Positions 1-7,731 of a DNA stretch of 58,443 nucleotides are shown here, piece by piece. The position numbers and the translations under genes are program-made. Below the pieces are notes generated by a model that made no database searches, was not told where the DNA came from, and worked only from the letters and a program-made list of their open reading frames with translations. This DNA comes from Myxococcales bacterium (GTDB lineage: Bacteria > Myxococcota_A > UBA9042): positions 1-58,443 of the forward strand of contig JAGSHB010000015.1 in assembly GCA_023954815.1 (NCBI GenBank). The letters are read 5' to 3'. Numbering within the stretch: the stretch's first letter is position 1; each line of letters opens with the position of its first letter.

Positions 1-98
1 GTGGGTTTAAAGGGTGTGACCATCCAGCCCTTCCCAACGGCACCCCATGCGGTGACAACAAGGCGTGCAACAGCGGTAGTTGCGCGCCAATTGATTGA
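1..98 (+). CDS. C-terminal tail of a Cys-rich secreted protein (partial)
   Basis: An open frame enters from the left edge and stops at TGA 96-98. The last residues read GTPCGDNKACNSGSCAPID, with four cysteines spaced as in the Cys-rich repeat proteins found elsewhere in this window (C-G-D-N-x-x-C, then G-S-C). This is most likely the end of another lipoprotein of that family whose body lies upstream of the window. The fragment is too short to name a function. Function of the family is unknown; the cysteines imply a disulfide-rich, extracytoplasmic location. Confidence 0.6.
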   Translation, partial: GFKGCDHPALPNGTPCGDNKACNSGSCAPID

Positions 99-175
99 GC
101 TTTGTGTGAGTTAAGGACGGTGAGCGACAACACTGGTAACCTGACCAACCGGCGTCCTGCCGCGAGGTTGAGAGC

Positions 176-1186
176 TTGATCATCGACACCCACGACCCAT
201 CCGCTGCGCCCGCACTCGAGGCCATCCAAGTATTGCTGACCGAGCAGAGCCTGCTCATGCAGCAGCGCGTGGCTGGGGTTATCGCCGACGAAGATCAGGT
301 TCACCTGCACCAATTTCGGGTCGCACTGCGCCGCAGCCGCGCGGTGTTGTCGACGTTGCGGCGGGTGTTTCCAGAGCGAGAAGGCCGCCGCTTTCGCAAG
401 CGTCTTCGCTGGATTGGTCGGGTCACTGGGCCGGTTCGCGATCTCGATGTTTGGTTGACGAGTTTGGCGGACTACGCCTTTGAGCACGGGCAAGCCCTCG
501 ATCTAGCGCCGCTGCTCACCCACCTCGCAGACGAGCGGCGGGCGGCGCACACAGAGTTGTTGCGACAGATGCGGCGCAAACGATTTCGCCAGACCATGCG
601 GGATTGGCACACCTTCGTGTCGAAGCCGTGGGATGGGCCCGATCGCCCCTGGGCGGCTGATCTTCCGATCCAGACGGTGGTCAGCGCTCGGATTGCCGCG
701 CTCTACAATGACCTGGTGACCACAGGCGACCTCATCGCGCCTCGCGCGCCAGACTCCGCAGTGCATGCCATGCGGATTCAAGTGAAGAAGCTGCGCTATC
801 TCGTCGCCTTGTTTGGCCCGCTCTACGGCAACGAGACCATCGCGCCGCTGCGTCGGCCTCATCGCCGGTTGCAGAACTGTCTGGGTGACTTCAACGACTA
901 TGCGGTTCAATTGGGCGCGCTCGACAGCCACCTGCACGCCAACCTCAACACGGGCAACATCCCGCCGGTCGCCCTAGTGGCCATGGGGCGCCTGATGGGC
1001 TACCTCATCGCGAAGAAAGATGCGCAAAGAGCCCGGTTTTATAAGCGGTTTGCGGAGTTTTCATCGCCGGATAGCCGCGCCGCATACCTGGCGATTTTTG
1101 GTCCGGTGGTCAGTCTGAGAGCCGGCACCGATGCGCCGGTTGTATCGCTGACAGGACAGCCCGCTGAGCAGTCTCGCGCGCTCTAA
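176..1186 (+). CDS. CHAD domain-containing protein
   Basis: A 336-residue protein with a CHAD (conserved histidine alpha-helical) domain over most of its length. Two diagnostic blocks are visible: LHQFRVALRRSRAVL near residue 43, and HAMRIQVKKLRYLVALF near residue 197. Each is a conserved His followed by basic residues on a helix. CHAD domains are known to bind inorganic polyphosphate and often localise to polyphosphate granules. No CYTH triphosphatase domain is fused here, so this is a stand-alone CHAD protein with a probable structural or targeting role. The start is TTG at 176 with GAGG about 8 nt upstream; no better ATG lies before the domain. It ends 6 bp from the convergent CBS gene. 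Confidence 0.85.
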   Translation: MIIDTHDPSAAPALEAIQVLLTEQSLLMQQRVAGVIADEDQVHLHQFRVALRRSRAVLSTLRRVFPEREGRRFRKRLRWIGRVTGPVRDLDVWLTSLADYAFEHGQALDLAPLLTHLADERRAAHTELLRQMRRKRFRQTMRDWHTFVSKPWDGPDRPWAADLPIQTVVSARIAALYNDLVTTGDLIAPRAPDSAVHAMRIQVKKLRYLVALFGPLYGNETIAPLRRPHRRLQNCLGDFNDYAVQLGALDSHLHANLNTGNIPPVALVAMGRLMGYLIAKKDAQRARFYKRFAEFSSPDSRAAYLAIFGPVVSLRAGTDAPVVSLTGQPAEQSRAL

Positions 1187-1192
1187 TATTGA

Positions 1193-1591
1193 TTACGCTT
1201 CACTGCCAAAGGCGTGCTCCAGAAGATCGACGTAGCTCAGGATGCCGACCAGCGCACCAGAGTCTTCATCCACCACCGGCACAGCGCCGACGCGTTCGTC
1301 GATCATCACGCGTGCTGCTTCAGCCACCGCTGTCTCCGGCTGCACGGCCATCGCCAGCCGCCGCAGCACATCACCGACGGAGAGCCCCAGCAGGCGTTCG
1401 GTGAGATCGGCATCGAGATCCATCACGGGCCGCAGATCGCGATCGCTCACGATGCTCAGCAACATGCCACTGGCGTCGATGACCGGCAGGTGGCGAATAT
1501 CAAACTCATCGAGCGTGGCCAGCGCCTCTCGCACGGGCGTTTCGGGACTCACGAACTTGGGAGAGGGCGTCATCAGCTGGGCAACTTGCAT
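1193..1591 (-). CDS. CBS domain-pair protein
   Basis: A 132-residue protein made of two CBS motifs (about residues 7-60 and 75-128), a Bateman module. Typical features are MTPSPKFVSPETPVREAL at the N-terminus, HLPVID-x-SGMLLSIVSDRDL closing motif one, and VGAVPVVDEDSGALVGILS closing motif two. Such stand-alone pairs bind adenine nucleotides or S-adenosylmethionine and regulate partner proteins; the partner cannot be told from this sequence. The ATG at 1591 has AGGAG 5 nt upstream. It is convergent with the CHAD gene and separated by 89 bp from the dioxygenase gene upstream on the same strand. Confidence 0.9.
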   Translation of the reverse strand: MQVAQLMTPSPKFVSPETPVREALATLDEFDIRHLPVIDASGMLLSIVSDRDLRPVMDLDADLTERLLGLSVGDVLRRLAMAVQPETAVAEAARVMIDERVGAVPVVDEDSGALVGILSYVDLLEHAFGSEA

Positions 1592-1680
1592 GGTGGCTCC
1601 TGGGATTGGTCCGGTGCGTACCGCGTTGGTCTCGACGGATCAACTCATCGCGCGTCCGTCTCGGTGTTGGCAATATAGGG

Positions 1681-2520
1681 TTACGCCGCCTCTTGCGGCT
1701 CATTTCTGGGGGGTACATGCACGCGCTGCCCGGCCCCCTCGCCTGGGTACACGCGCCGATTGGCTCCCGGGCTGGCAAAACCGTTGATCAACACACGGCG
1801 CGGCCCGGTCGACGTGTTGGGGCCGCTGCCGTGGATCATATAGGGGCCGAAAACCACGACATCCCCGGGCTCGAGGGCTGGCGAGATCGCGGTGTTTGGG
1901 TCGATGCTTTCAAGGGTTCCGTTGGAATCCGGCTTCCGCGGCCCCCCTCTGTGGCTACCAGGGACGAAGGACAGCGGGCCGTTGTCAGCCGAGACCGGAT
2001 CGACCGCCAAGACCAGCTGCGCGAAGCTGCCGTCGCCGTCCACATCCGTCCACATCTCTGTGCCATACCGCCTGTGCACGCAATCCTGATGCCACGGAAA
2101 GGTGACCGCATCCCCGGGCAGCTTGAAGTGCGCTTGGTTGATCAGGTGGTCAAACGACGTGTGTGGCAGCACCCCGGCGGCGATCTGCAGCAGCCTCGGA
2201 TCTGTGCCAATGCGTGCGAGCTCCGGCGTGGCAGCGCCGCACCACACCACCCGATGAATCCGGGGGCCCGGCGAGACCACAAATTGTGCGCCCTGGTGCA
2301 TCACAGCTGTGGTGTCCGCATCGGCAGGAAGGGCTGCGGCGAGGGGCCCGGCCAGCTGCTCCAATTCGTCAAATGCGGCGCGCACGGGGATCATCTCGTC
2401 GGACGTGAAGCAGCCGCGAACGATGAGGAAACCGTCGCGCGCGTAGTCTTCACGTTGTGCCGGTGACAGGCCCAGGTTTGCGGGCAATCCCAGGTTTTCA
2501 GGCTGTCCCAATTCGGCCAT
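1681..2520 (-). CDS. Phytanoyl-CoA dioxygenase (PhyH) family protein
   Basis: A 279-residue Fe(II)/2-oxoglutarate-dependent dioxygenase of the PhyH family. The iron-binding triad is visible as H144-x-D146 (in FPWHQDCVH) and H230 (in GPYMIHGSGPN). Arg241/242 (GPRRVLINGF) fits the 2-oxoglutarate carboxylate ligand. FVPGSHRGG is a typical family motif. The substrate cannot be deduced; relatives hydroxylate fatty acyl-CoAs, ectoine or secondary metabolites. The frame is open to 2811, but the start is placed at ATG 2520, where GGAG lies 8 nt upstream; ATG 2526 is the alternative, with only 2 nt spacing. The first 97 residues of the longer frame are arginine-rich and do not resemble the family. Confidence 0.85.
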   Translation of the reverse strand: MAELGQPENLGLPANLGLSPAQREDYARDGFLIVRGCFTSDEMIPVRAAFDELEQLAGPLAAALPADADTTAVMHQGAQFVVSPGPRIHRVVWCGAATPELARIGTDPRLLQIAAGVLPHTSFDHLINQAHFKLPGDAVTFPWHQDCVHRRYGTEMWTDVDGDGSFAQLVLAVDPVSADNGPLSFVPGSHRGGPRKPDSNGTLESIDPNTAISPALEPGDVVVFGPYMIHGSGPNTSTGPRRVLINGFASPGANRRVYPGEGAGQRVHVPPRNEPQEAA

Positions 2521-2782
2521 GGCCATCACTCCTATGAGACGGGCTCCAAATACTACTGTCGCCCAAGGGAACAATCCAAATCGGGCGGCTTCCGTCGCGG
2601 TCCTCGCCAAACCTGGCAACGACGACTGGGGGGCCCTGCTACGCCAAGCTGCGAGCCCGGTGGTCATCGGAGACGGCACTGGAACCCCGCTACCTCGCTC
2701 GGGTTGGCGCCGTGCCGGTCGTGTGAGGTCCGCGCGAGGACTTTTGCCACGAGACGCGGTAGGCAGTGGCCCTGGAGGCCTC

Positions 2783-5700
2783 ATGCTGCGCACACAACAG
2801 AATTGGAACATTCCTCATGGACGCTGGCTCCTAGCTGCATTGCTGGTGACCTCGGCGACGGCGCTCTCTGCGGCCCATGCACGCGCCAAACCGCGCGCCA
2901 AACCAAGCGCGACACCGAGCGTAAAACCGACCTCGAGTGCCAAGAAATCAGCCTCAAAGCGCTGGGACATCACGAAAAAGCGATGGCCGACGCGAGATGT
3001 GACCATCGACGTCACCGAGGGCACGTGGATGAGCGTGACGGTGCACCCCGACGGCTCGAAGGTTGTCTTTGACTTGCTCGGCGACCTCTATGAGCTCCCG
3101 ATCGGAGGCGGCGAGGCCAAGCAGCTCACCTCCGGCATCGCCTGGGACATGCAGCCGGTCTTCAGCCCCAATGGGCGCTACCTCGCGTTTACCTCCGACC
3201 GCGGCGGCGCTGACAACATCTGGGTCATGCCCAGCGGCGGCGGCAAGGCGCGGGCGGTAACCAAAGAGAAGTTTCGCTTGCTCAACAGTCCGAATTGGAG
3301 CGCGGACAGCCGTTTTGTCGTGGCGCGCAAGCACTTCACTGGGCGGCGGAGCCTCGGCGCCGGCGAGATTTGGCTTTACCACGTCAGCGGAGGCCAGGGC
3401 GTGCAGATGACCAAGCGGCCCAATCAGCAAAAAGACGTCGGCGAGCCGGCCCTGAGTCCCGACGGCAGGTTCCTCTACTACTCGCGTGACGCCACGCCCG
3501 GCAAGACCTTCAAATACAACAAGGATCCCAATAAGAGCATCTTCAAGATCTTCCGACTCAACCGTCTCACCGGCAAGACAGAGCGCTTCATCGGCGGCCC
3601 CGGCGGCGCGATTCGGCCGACGCCTTCGCCCGATGGCAAGTGGCTGTCTTACATCCGCAGGATTCGAGGCAAAAGCGTGCTGATCGCCCGGAATCTCAAG
3701 AGCGGCGAGGAAAAGCGGCTGTACGACGAGCTGGACCGAGACCTGCAGGAGACGTGGTCGATTCACGGGGTCTACGCAGCCCTGGCTTGGACGCCTGATA
3801 GCCGCTCGATGGTGGTCTGGGCCAAGGGCAAGCTGTGGCGTATTGGTCTCCATGGACAAGTGAAGCCGCTGCCTTTTCACGTCAAGACCAAGCGCACGCT
3901 GCACCGCGCCCTGCGTCGGCCGGTCAAGGTGGGGGCGCCGACGTTCAAGATCCGCGCTGTGCGTTGGCCGCAGGTCAGCCCCAACGGTAAAAGGGTGGTG
4001 TTCGAGGCATTGGGGCGGCTGTGGATTCGCGATTTGGCAGGAGGTCAGGCCAAGCGACTGACCCGCCAACAGCAAGACCAAGAGCTGACCCCGAGCTGGT
4101 CGCGCGATGGCAAGCGCATCACCTATGCCTCCTGGAATGACGAAGGGCTCGGCGCCATTCGGGTCATCTCGGCCAAGGGCGGCAAGGTAGGTCGCGTCAT
4201 CACCCCTGAGCCTGGGCACTATCGCTCCCCCGTCTTCGATCCCCAGGGCAGGGCGGTGGTTTTTGAGAAGTTGAGCGGCGGCTGGTTGCGATCGGCGCTT
4301 TGGTCGGCCAACCCCGGAATCTACACAGTCAGCGCCAAGGGTGGTGCGATGGTCCGAATCGCGCAGAAGGGGGACAGTCCTCACTTCGCCAACGCGCCCG
4401 ATCGCGTGTTCTTTCACCGGCACCAGGCGGCGAAGAAGCAGCATCAGCTGGTGAGCGTCGGCCTCGGTGACCACGTCGAGCGTGTGCACGTGGTGAGCAA
4501 ATTCGCCAGTGAGATGCGGCTGTCTCCGCTCGGAGATTGGCTGGCCTTTCGCGAGGGCTTTGAAGTGTGGGCGACCCCCTTCGCCTTCGCCGGCCGCCCC
4601 GTCAGCGTCGGACCCAAGGGCAAAGGCCTCCCCATTCGGCGCGCCTCACGCAACGGCGGCTCCTATCTCAGCTGGTCCGGGGAGCGGCTCTCATGGAGTA
4701 CGGGCCCCGTGCTATCGGTCGTCGGCATCGCGTCACTGCAGCGGACAGGCAACGCGAAGCTCCGCGCCAACAACAAGAGCCGTCTCGCCAAGGTCAGGGC
4801 CAAGCTCGGCGCGAAGGGGTCGAAATCCGGGAAGTCGAAATCGGGCGGTAAGGCTGCAATCAAAGCCCAAAAGACCGATCTCAGCTTCTCGGCGGCGACA
4901 GACAAGGGCAGCGGAACCGTCGCGCTGGTCGACGTGCGCATCGTGACCATGGCGGGCCACGGCAAGGACGGCGGGCTCATCGCCGACGGCGTCATCGTCT
5001 GGACAGGTGACCGTATCGTGGCCATTGGGCCGAAAGGTGCCGTGACGATTCCTCCGGGCGCCAAGCGCATCTCTGGCGGCGGCAAGACGGCGGTTCCCGG
5101 CTTCATTGATGTCCATGCCCACGGCGCTCAGGGTCGTCACGGCATCATCCCGCAACGCAACTGGGCGAGTCACTCGCTGCTGTCGTTCGGCGTGACCACC
5201 ATCCACGATCCCTCCAACCACACGGAGACCGTGTTCGCTGCGAGCGAGCAGCAAAAGGCCGGCAAGATCTTGGCGCCACGGCTGTTTTCGACCGGCTCGA
5301 TCCTCTACGGCGCCACCGCTAGGTGGACGGTCAAGATCAACAGCAAGGCCGATGCGCTCCGGCACCTCAAACGCCTCAAGGCCATCGGGGCTTTCTCGGT
5401 CAAGAGCTACAATCAGCCGCGCCGGGAGCAGCGACAGCAGATCTTGGCCGCGGCCCGCGAGCTAAACATGATGGTGGTGCCCGAGGGTGGGGCGCTGTTC
5501 ATGCACAACATGACGCAGGTGGTCGACGGCCACACCGGGGTCGAGCACGCGCTCCCCATCGCCCGTGTCTATGCCGATGTGGTGCAGCTCTGGAGTCAGT
5601 CGCAGGTCGGTCATACACCGACGTTGGGAGTCGCTTACGGTGGGCTCGGCGGCGAGAACTACTGGTACGCCAAGACCCGGGTCGATCAGCATGAGCGTCT

Positions 5701-6220
5701 CGGCCGCTTTGTGCCGCCCTGGGCCATCGATCCCCGGGCTCGCAGGCCCACGAAGGCGCCGGCTGGTAGCTGGAATCACATCGCCGCCGCGCGCTTTGCC
5801 AAGCAGCTCATCGACGCAGGCGGGCGGGTGCAGCTGGGCGCTCACGGGCAGCGCGAGGGTTTGGCTGTGCATTGGGAGCTTTGGAGCTTTGTGCAGGGCG
5901 GCATGACCCCGGTGGAGGCCTTGCGCGCAGGCACGCTCGCTGGCGCGCAGTATCTCGGGCTCGATGGCGATATCGGCTCGCTTCAGAAGGGCAAGCTAGC
6001 GGATATCACGTTGATCGACGGCAAACCCGACCAAGACATTCGCGCCTCCGAGCGTGTTTCCCTCGTGGTGCTGGGTGGGCGCGTCTTTGAAGCGGCGACC
6101 ATGCGCCCGATCTGGCCGGCTGGTCCAAAGCCGAAACCGTGGTTTTGGCAACGAACAGGCCATCCCTCGCACGGGCCGACCAACGCGCACACGCACACTT
6201 GCGGTTGCGGCAAGAACTGA
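2783..6220 (+). CDS. Secreted TolB-like beta-propeller / amidohydrolase fusion
   Basis: A protein of 1145 residues with an N-terminal signal peptide (LLAALLVTSATALSAAHA). About 700 residues of TolB/WD40-like (PD40) repeats follow, with motifs such as FSPNGRYLAFTSDRGG, LSPDGRFLYYSRD and PSPDGKWLSYIRR. The C-terminus is an amidohydrolase domain of the imidazolonepropionase type (PGFIDVHAHG, metal ligands H778 and H780; LGAHGQ H1021; KGKLADITLIDG at the end). This fusion architecture is known among secreted hydrolases in Bacteroidetes and myxobacteria; the substrate is unknown. A lysine-rich linker (GSKSGKSKSGGK) joins the domains. The last 19 residues are rich in His and Cys (HTHTCGCGKN). ATG 2783 is preceded by GGAGG; the upstream extension to 2519 is antisense to the dioxygenase gene and is not used. 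Confidence 0.88.
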   Translation: MLRTQQNWNIPHGRWLLAALLVTSATALSAAHARAKPRAKPSATPSVKPTSSAKKSASKRWDITKKRWPTRDVTIDVTEGTWMSVTVHPDGSKVVFDLLGDLYELPIGGGEAKQLTSGIAWDMQPVFSPNGRYLAFTSDRGGADNIWVMPSGGGKARAVTKEKFRLLNSPNWSADSRFVVARKHFTGRRSLGAGEIWLYHVSGGQGVQMTKRPNQQKDVGEPALSPDGRFLYYSRDATPGKTFKYNKDPNKSIFKIFRLNRLTGKTERFIGGPGGAIRPTPSPDGKWLSYIRRIRGKSVLIARNLKSGEEKRLYDELDRDLQETWSIHGVYAALAWTPDSRSMVVWAKGKLWRIGLHGQVKPLPFHVKTKRTLHRALRRPVKVGAPTFKIRAVRWPQVSPNGKRVVFEALGRLWIRDLAGGQAKRLTRQQQDQELTPSWSRDGKRITYASWNDEGLGAIRVISAKGGKVGRVITPEPGHYRSPVFDPQGRAVVFEKLSGGWLRSALWSANPGIYTVSAKGGAMVRIAQKGDSPHFANAPDRVFFHRHQAAKKQHQLVSVGLGDHVERVHVVSKFASEMRLSPLGDWLAFREGFEVWATPFAFAGRPVSVGPKGKGLPIRRASRNGGSYLSWSGERLSWSTGPVLSVVGIASLQRTGNAKLRANNKSRLAKVRAKLGAKGSKSGKSKSGGKAAIKAQKTDLSFSAATDKGSGTVALVDVRIVTMAGHGKDGGLIADGVIVWTGDRIVAIGPKGAVTIPPGAKRISGGGKTAVPGFIDVHAHGAQGRHGIIPQRNWASHSLLSFGVTTIHDPSNHTETVFAASEQQKAGKILAPRLFSTGSILYGATARWTVKINSKADALRHLKRLKAIGAFSVKSYNQPRREQRQQILAAARELNMMVVPEGGALFMHNMTQVVDGHTGVEHALPIARVYADVVQLWSQSQVGHTPTLGVAYGGLGGENYWYAKTRVDQHERLGRFVPPWAIDPRARRPTKAPAGSWNHIAAARFAKQLIDAGGRVQLGAHGQREGLAVHWELWSFVQGGMTPVEALRAGTLAGAQYLGLDGDIGSLQKGKLADITLIDGKPDQDIRASERVSLVVLGGRVFEAATMRPIWPAGPKPKPWFWQRTGHPSHGPTNAHTHTCGCGKN

Positions 6221-6250
6221 GCGCGACGAGGCAGGTCGCAGAGGTTCGCG

Positions 6251-7492
6251 CTAGCGCTGCTTCGCCTCGACCAACTCATGGGAAAGCTCGGTGACCCGCT
6301 GGGCCAATTGCTGGCTAAATGCCCACAGCATTTTCACGCTAATCGCCTGATCTTTCTGGGAGAGATCGTAAAATCCGCTACGCGACATGCGAAATAGGCG
6401 GGTCTCTTCGGTGGCGACCACACTCGCCGATCGATGCTGCCCACTGACCAACGCAATCTCGCCGAAGTGCTCTCCAGCGGTCAGCTGATTGACCAACACA
6501 CCATCGATGGTCACGTTCGCTGTGCCCGCCACCAACAAGAAGAAGTCGTAGCCTTGCTCGCCCTGGGTCACGATGGTCGCACCCGCCGGCACAATCTCTT
6601 CGTGGATATAGCGCAGCACCTTCATGCGCTCGCTATCGTTGAGGTGCTGGCAGAAAAATAACTGCCCGAGCAGCGTCACCTTTTGGGTGGTTTCCAGCGG
6701 CACCACCGTTGTAATTGTGGCCGCCGTTTCCTCGCTGGTCTCTTCCACTCGCACCACAATCGCCGAGACGTTGTCGCCGCCGCCGTGGTCGTTCGCGGTT
6801 TGAATCAGAGCCTTTGCCGGTTTCGCCGGGTAGCGACGCAGGGTCCGCAGGATTTCCGACTCCACCACAAAGTCCGTCAGCCCGTCGCTGCACAGTAAAA
6901 TCTTGTCGTCGGTACGCAGATCCACATAGAGCAGATCGACCTGCACCGTCGCTTTTTCCCCGATGGCGCGGGCGACGACGTTCTTGTAGCGAAAGGTCGG
7001 CAGCTCCTCGCGGGTCATCCGTCCGGCGCGAATGAGCTCCTCCGCCAGCGTGTGGTCCACCGTGACCAGATCCATGTGATTGTCGCGCACGAGATAGATA
7101 CGAGAGTCGCCGACATGGGCCACATAGGCAGCCGACCGGGCGAGAACGGCCACCGACACGGTCGACATCATCCCGCGCAAGTCTTCGTCCGCTCGGGCGC
7201 TGTTGAAGACCTCGTTGTTGGCGTGCTCCACCACCGCTTGCAGCTTGTCGAATACGGCTCGGCGCGACGCCTCATCGCCTTGGCGATCCGCTTTGTTGGC
7301 CAACTCGCGCAATTGCACCGCCGCGCCACTGATCGACTGCACCGTGATGCGACTCGCCAAGTCACCCGCAGCGTGACCGCCCAAGCCGTCCGCGACTACG
7401 TACACCCCCGCACCATCATCTGCCCAAATCGCATCTTCATTGTTGGCACGGATCAGGCCCACATCTGTCTTCGACCACGATTGTCCGCGCAT
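6251..7492 (-). CDS. PP2C-type Ser/Thr phosphatase with C-terminal cyclic-nucleotide-binding domain
   Basis: A 413-residue fusion protein. The first about 245 residues are a PP2C (PPM) phosphatase with all metal-binding motifs: TDVGLIRANNEDA, VVADGLGGHAAGD, VAHVGDSRIYLVRD, LCSDGLTDFV and GGGDNVSAIVVRV. Residues about 275-390 form a cNMP-binding domain with the phosphate-binding cassette GEHFGEIALVSGQHRSASV, which keeps the Gly-Glu pair and Arg. PP2C enzymes remove phosphate from Ser/Thr and usually oppose eukaryotic-like kinases; none is in this window. The cNMP domain suggests that cAMP, cGMP or a similar ligand controls the activity. Start ATG 7492 has GGAGGG 5-6 nt upstream; the longer frame to 7606 lacks such a site. 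Confidence 0.92.
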   Translation of the reverse strand: MRGQSWSKTDVGLIRANNEDAIWADDGAGVYVVADGLGGHAAGDLASRITVQSISGAAVQLRELANKADRQGDEASRRAVFDKLQAVVEHANNEVFNSARADEDLRGMMSTVSVAVLARSAAYVAHVGDSRIYLVRDNHMDLVTVDHTLAEELIRAGRMTREELPTFRYKNVVARAIGEKATVQVDLLYVDLRTDDKILLCSDGLTDFVVESEILRTLRRYPAKPAKALIQTANDHGGGDNVSAIVVRVEETSEETAATITTVVPLETTQKVTLLGQLFFCQHLNDSERMKVLRYIHEEIVPAGATIVTQGEQGYDFFLLVAGTANVTIDGVLVNQLTAGEHFGEIALVSGQHRSASVVATEETRLFRMSRSGFYDLSQKDQAISVKMLWAFSQQLAQRVTELSHELVEAKQR

Positions 7493-7674
7493 GAGAGCCC
7501 TCCGATTCTGAGTCCTAGCAGCATAGAGGGGTGAGCCATCTGTCGGCAATTGAGCAGACCGCGTTTTTTCTTGTCTCCACCGACCTGTGGTCTTTGCGCT
7601 CGACACGCGTGACGGTCGACGCTCCGATGCGCACCGGCTGACACAAGATCCGCATCAATCAACCCAAAACGTGA

Positions 7675-7707
7675 GGAGGCGCCAGCTCAAGTCGAGCTGG
7701 CGCCTCC
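7675..7707 (-). terminator. Strong stem-loop terminator after the P-domain-like gene
   Basis: A perfect 14-bp inverted repeat (GGAGGCGCCAGCTC at 7675-7688, complement at 7694-7707) with a 5-nt loop. Read on the minus strand the stem is followed by TCACGTTTTGGG, giving a short U-run. It lies 25 bp past the stop at 7732 and separates that gene from the phosphatase gene further along the same strand. A similar stem followed by CGTTTTGG lies at 26886-26923. Confidence 0.8.
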
Positions 7708-7731
7708 GCAACTGGGTCGTCGTGTCAGAAC

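Noticed and set aside
2954-4489. A 511-codon minus-strand frame
   Set aside because: It is antisense to the TolB-like propeller region and has no recognisable motif or ribosome-binding site.
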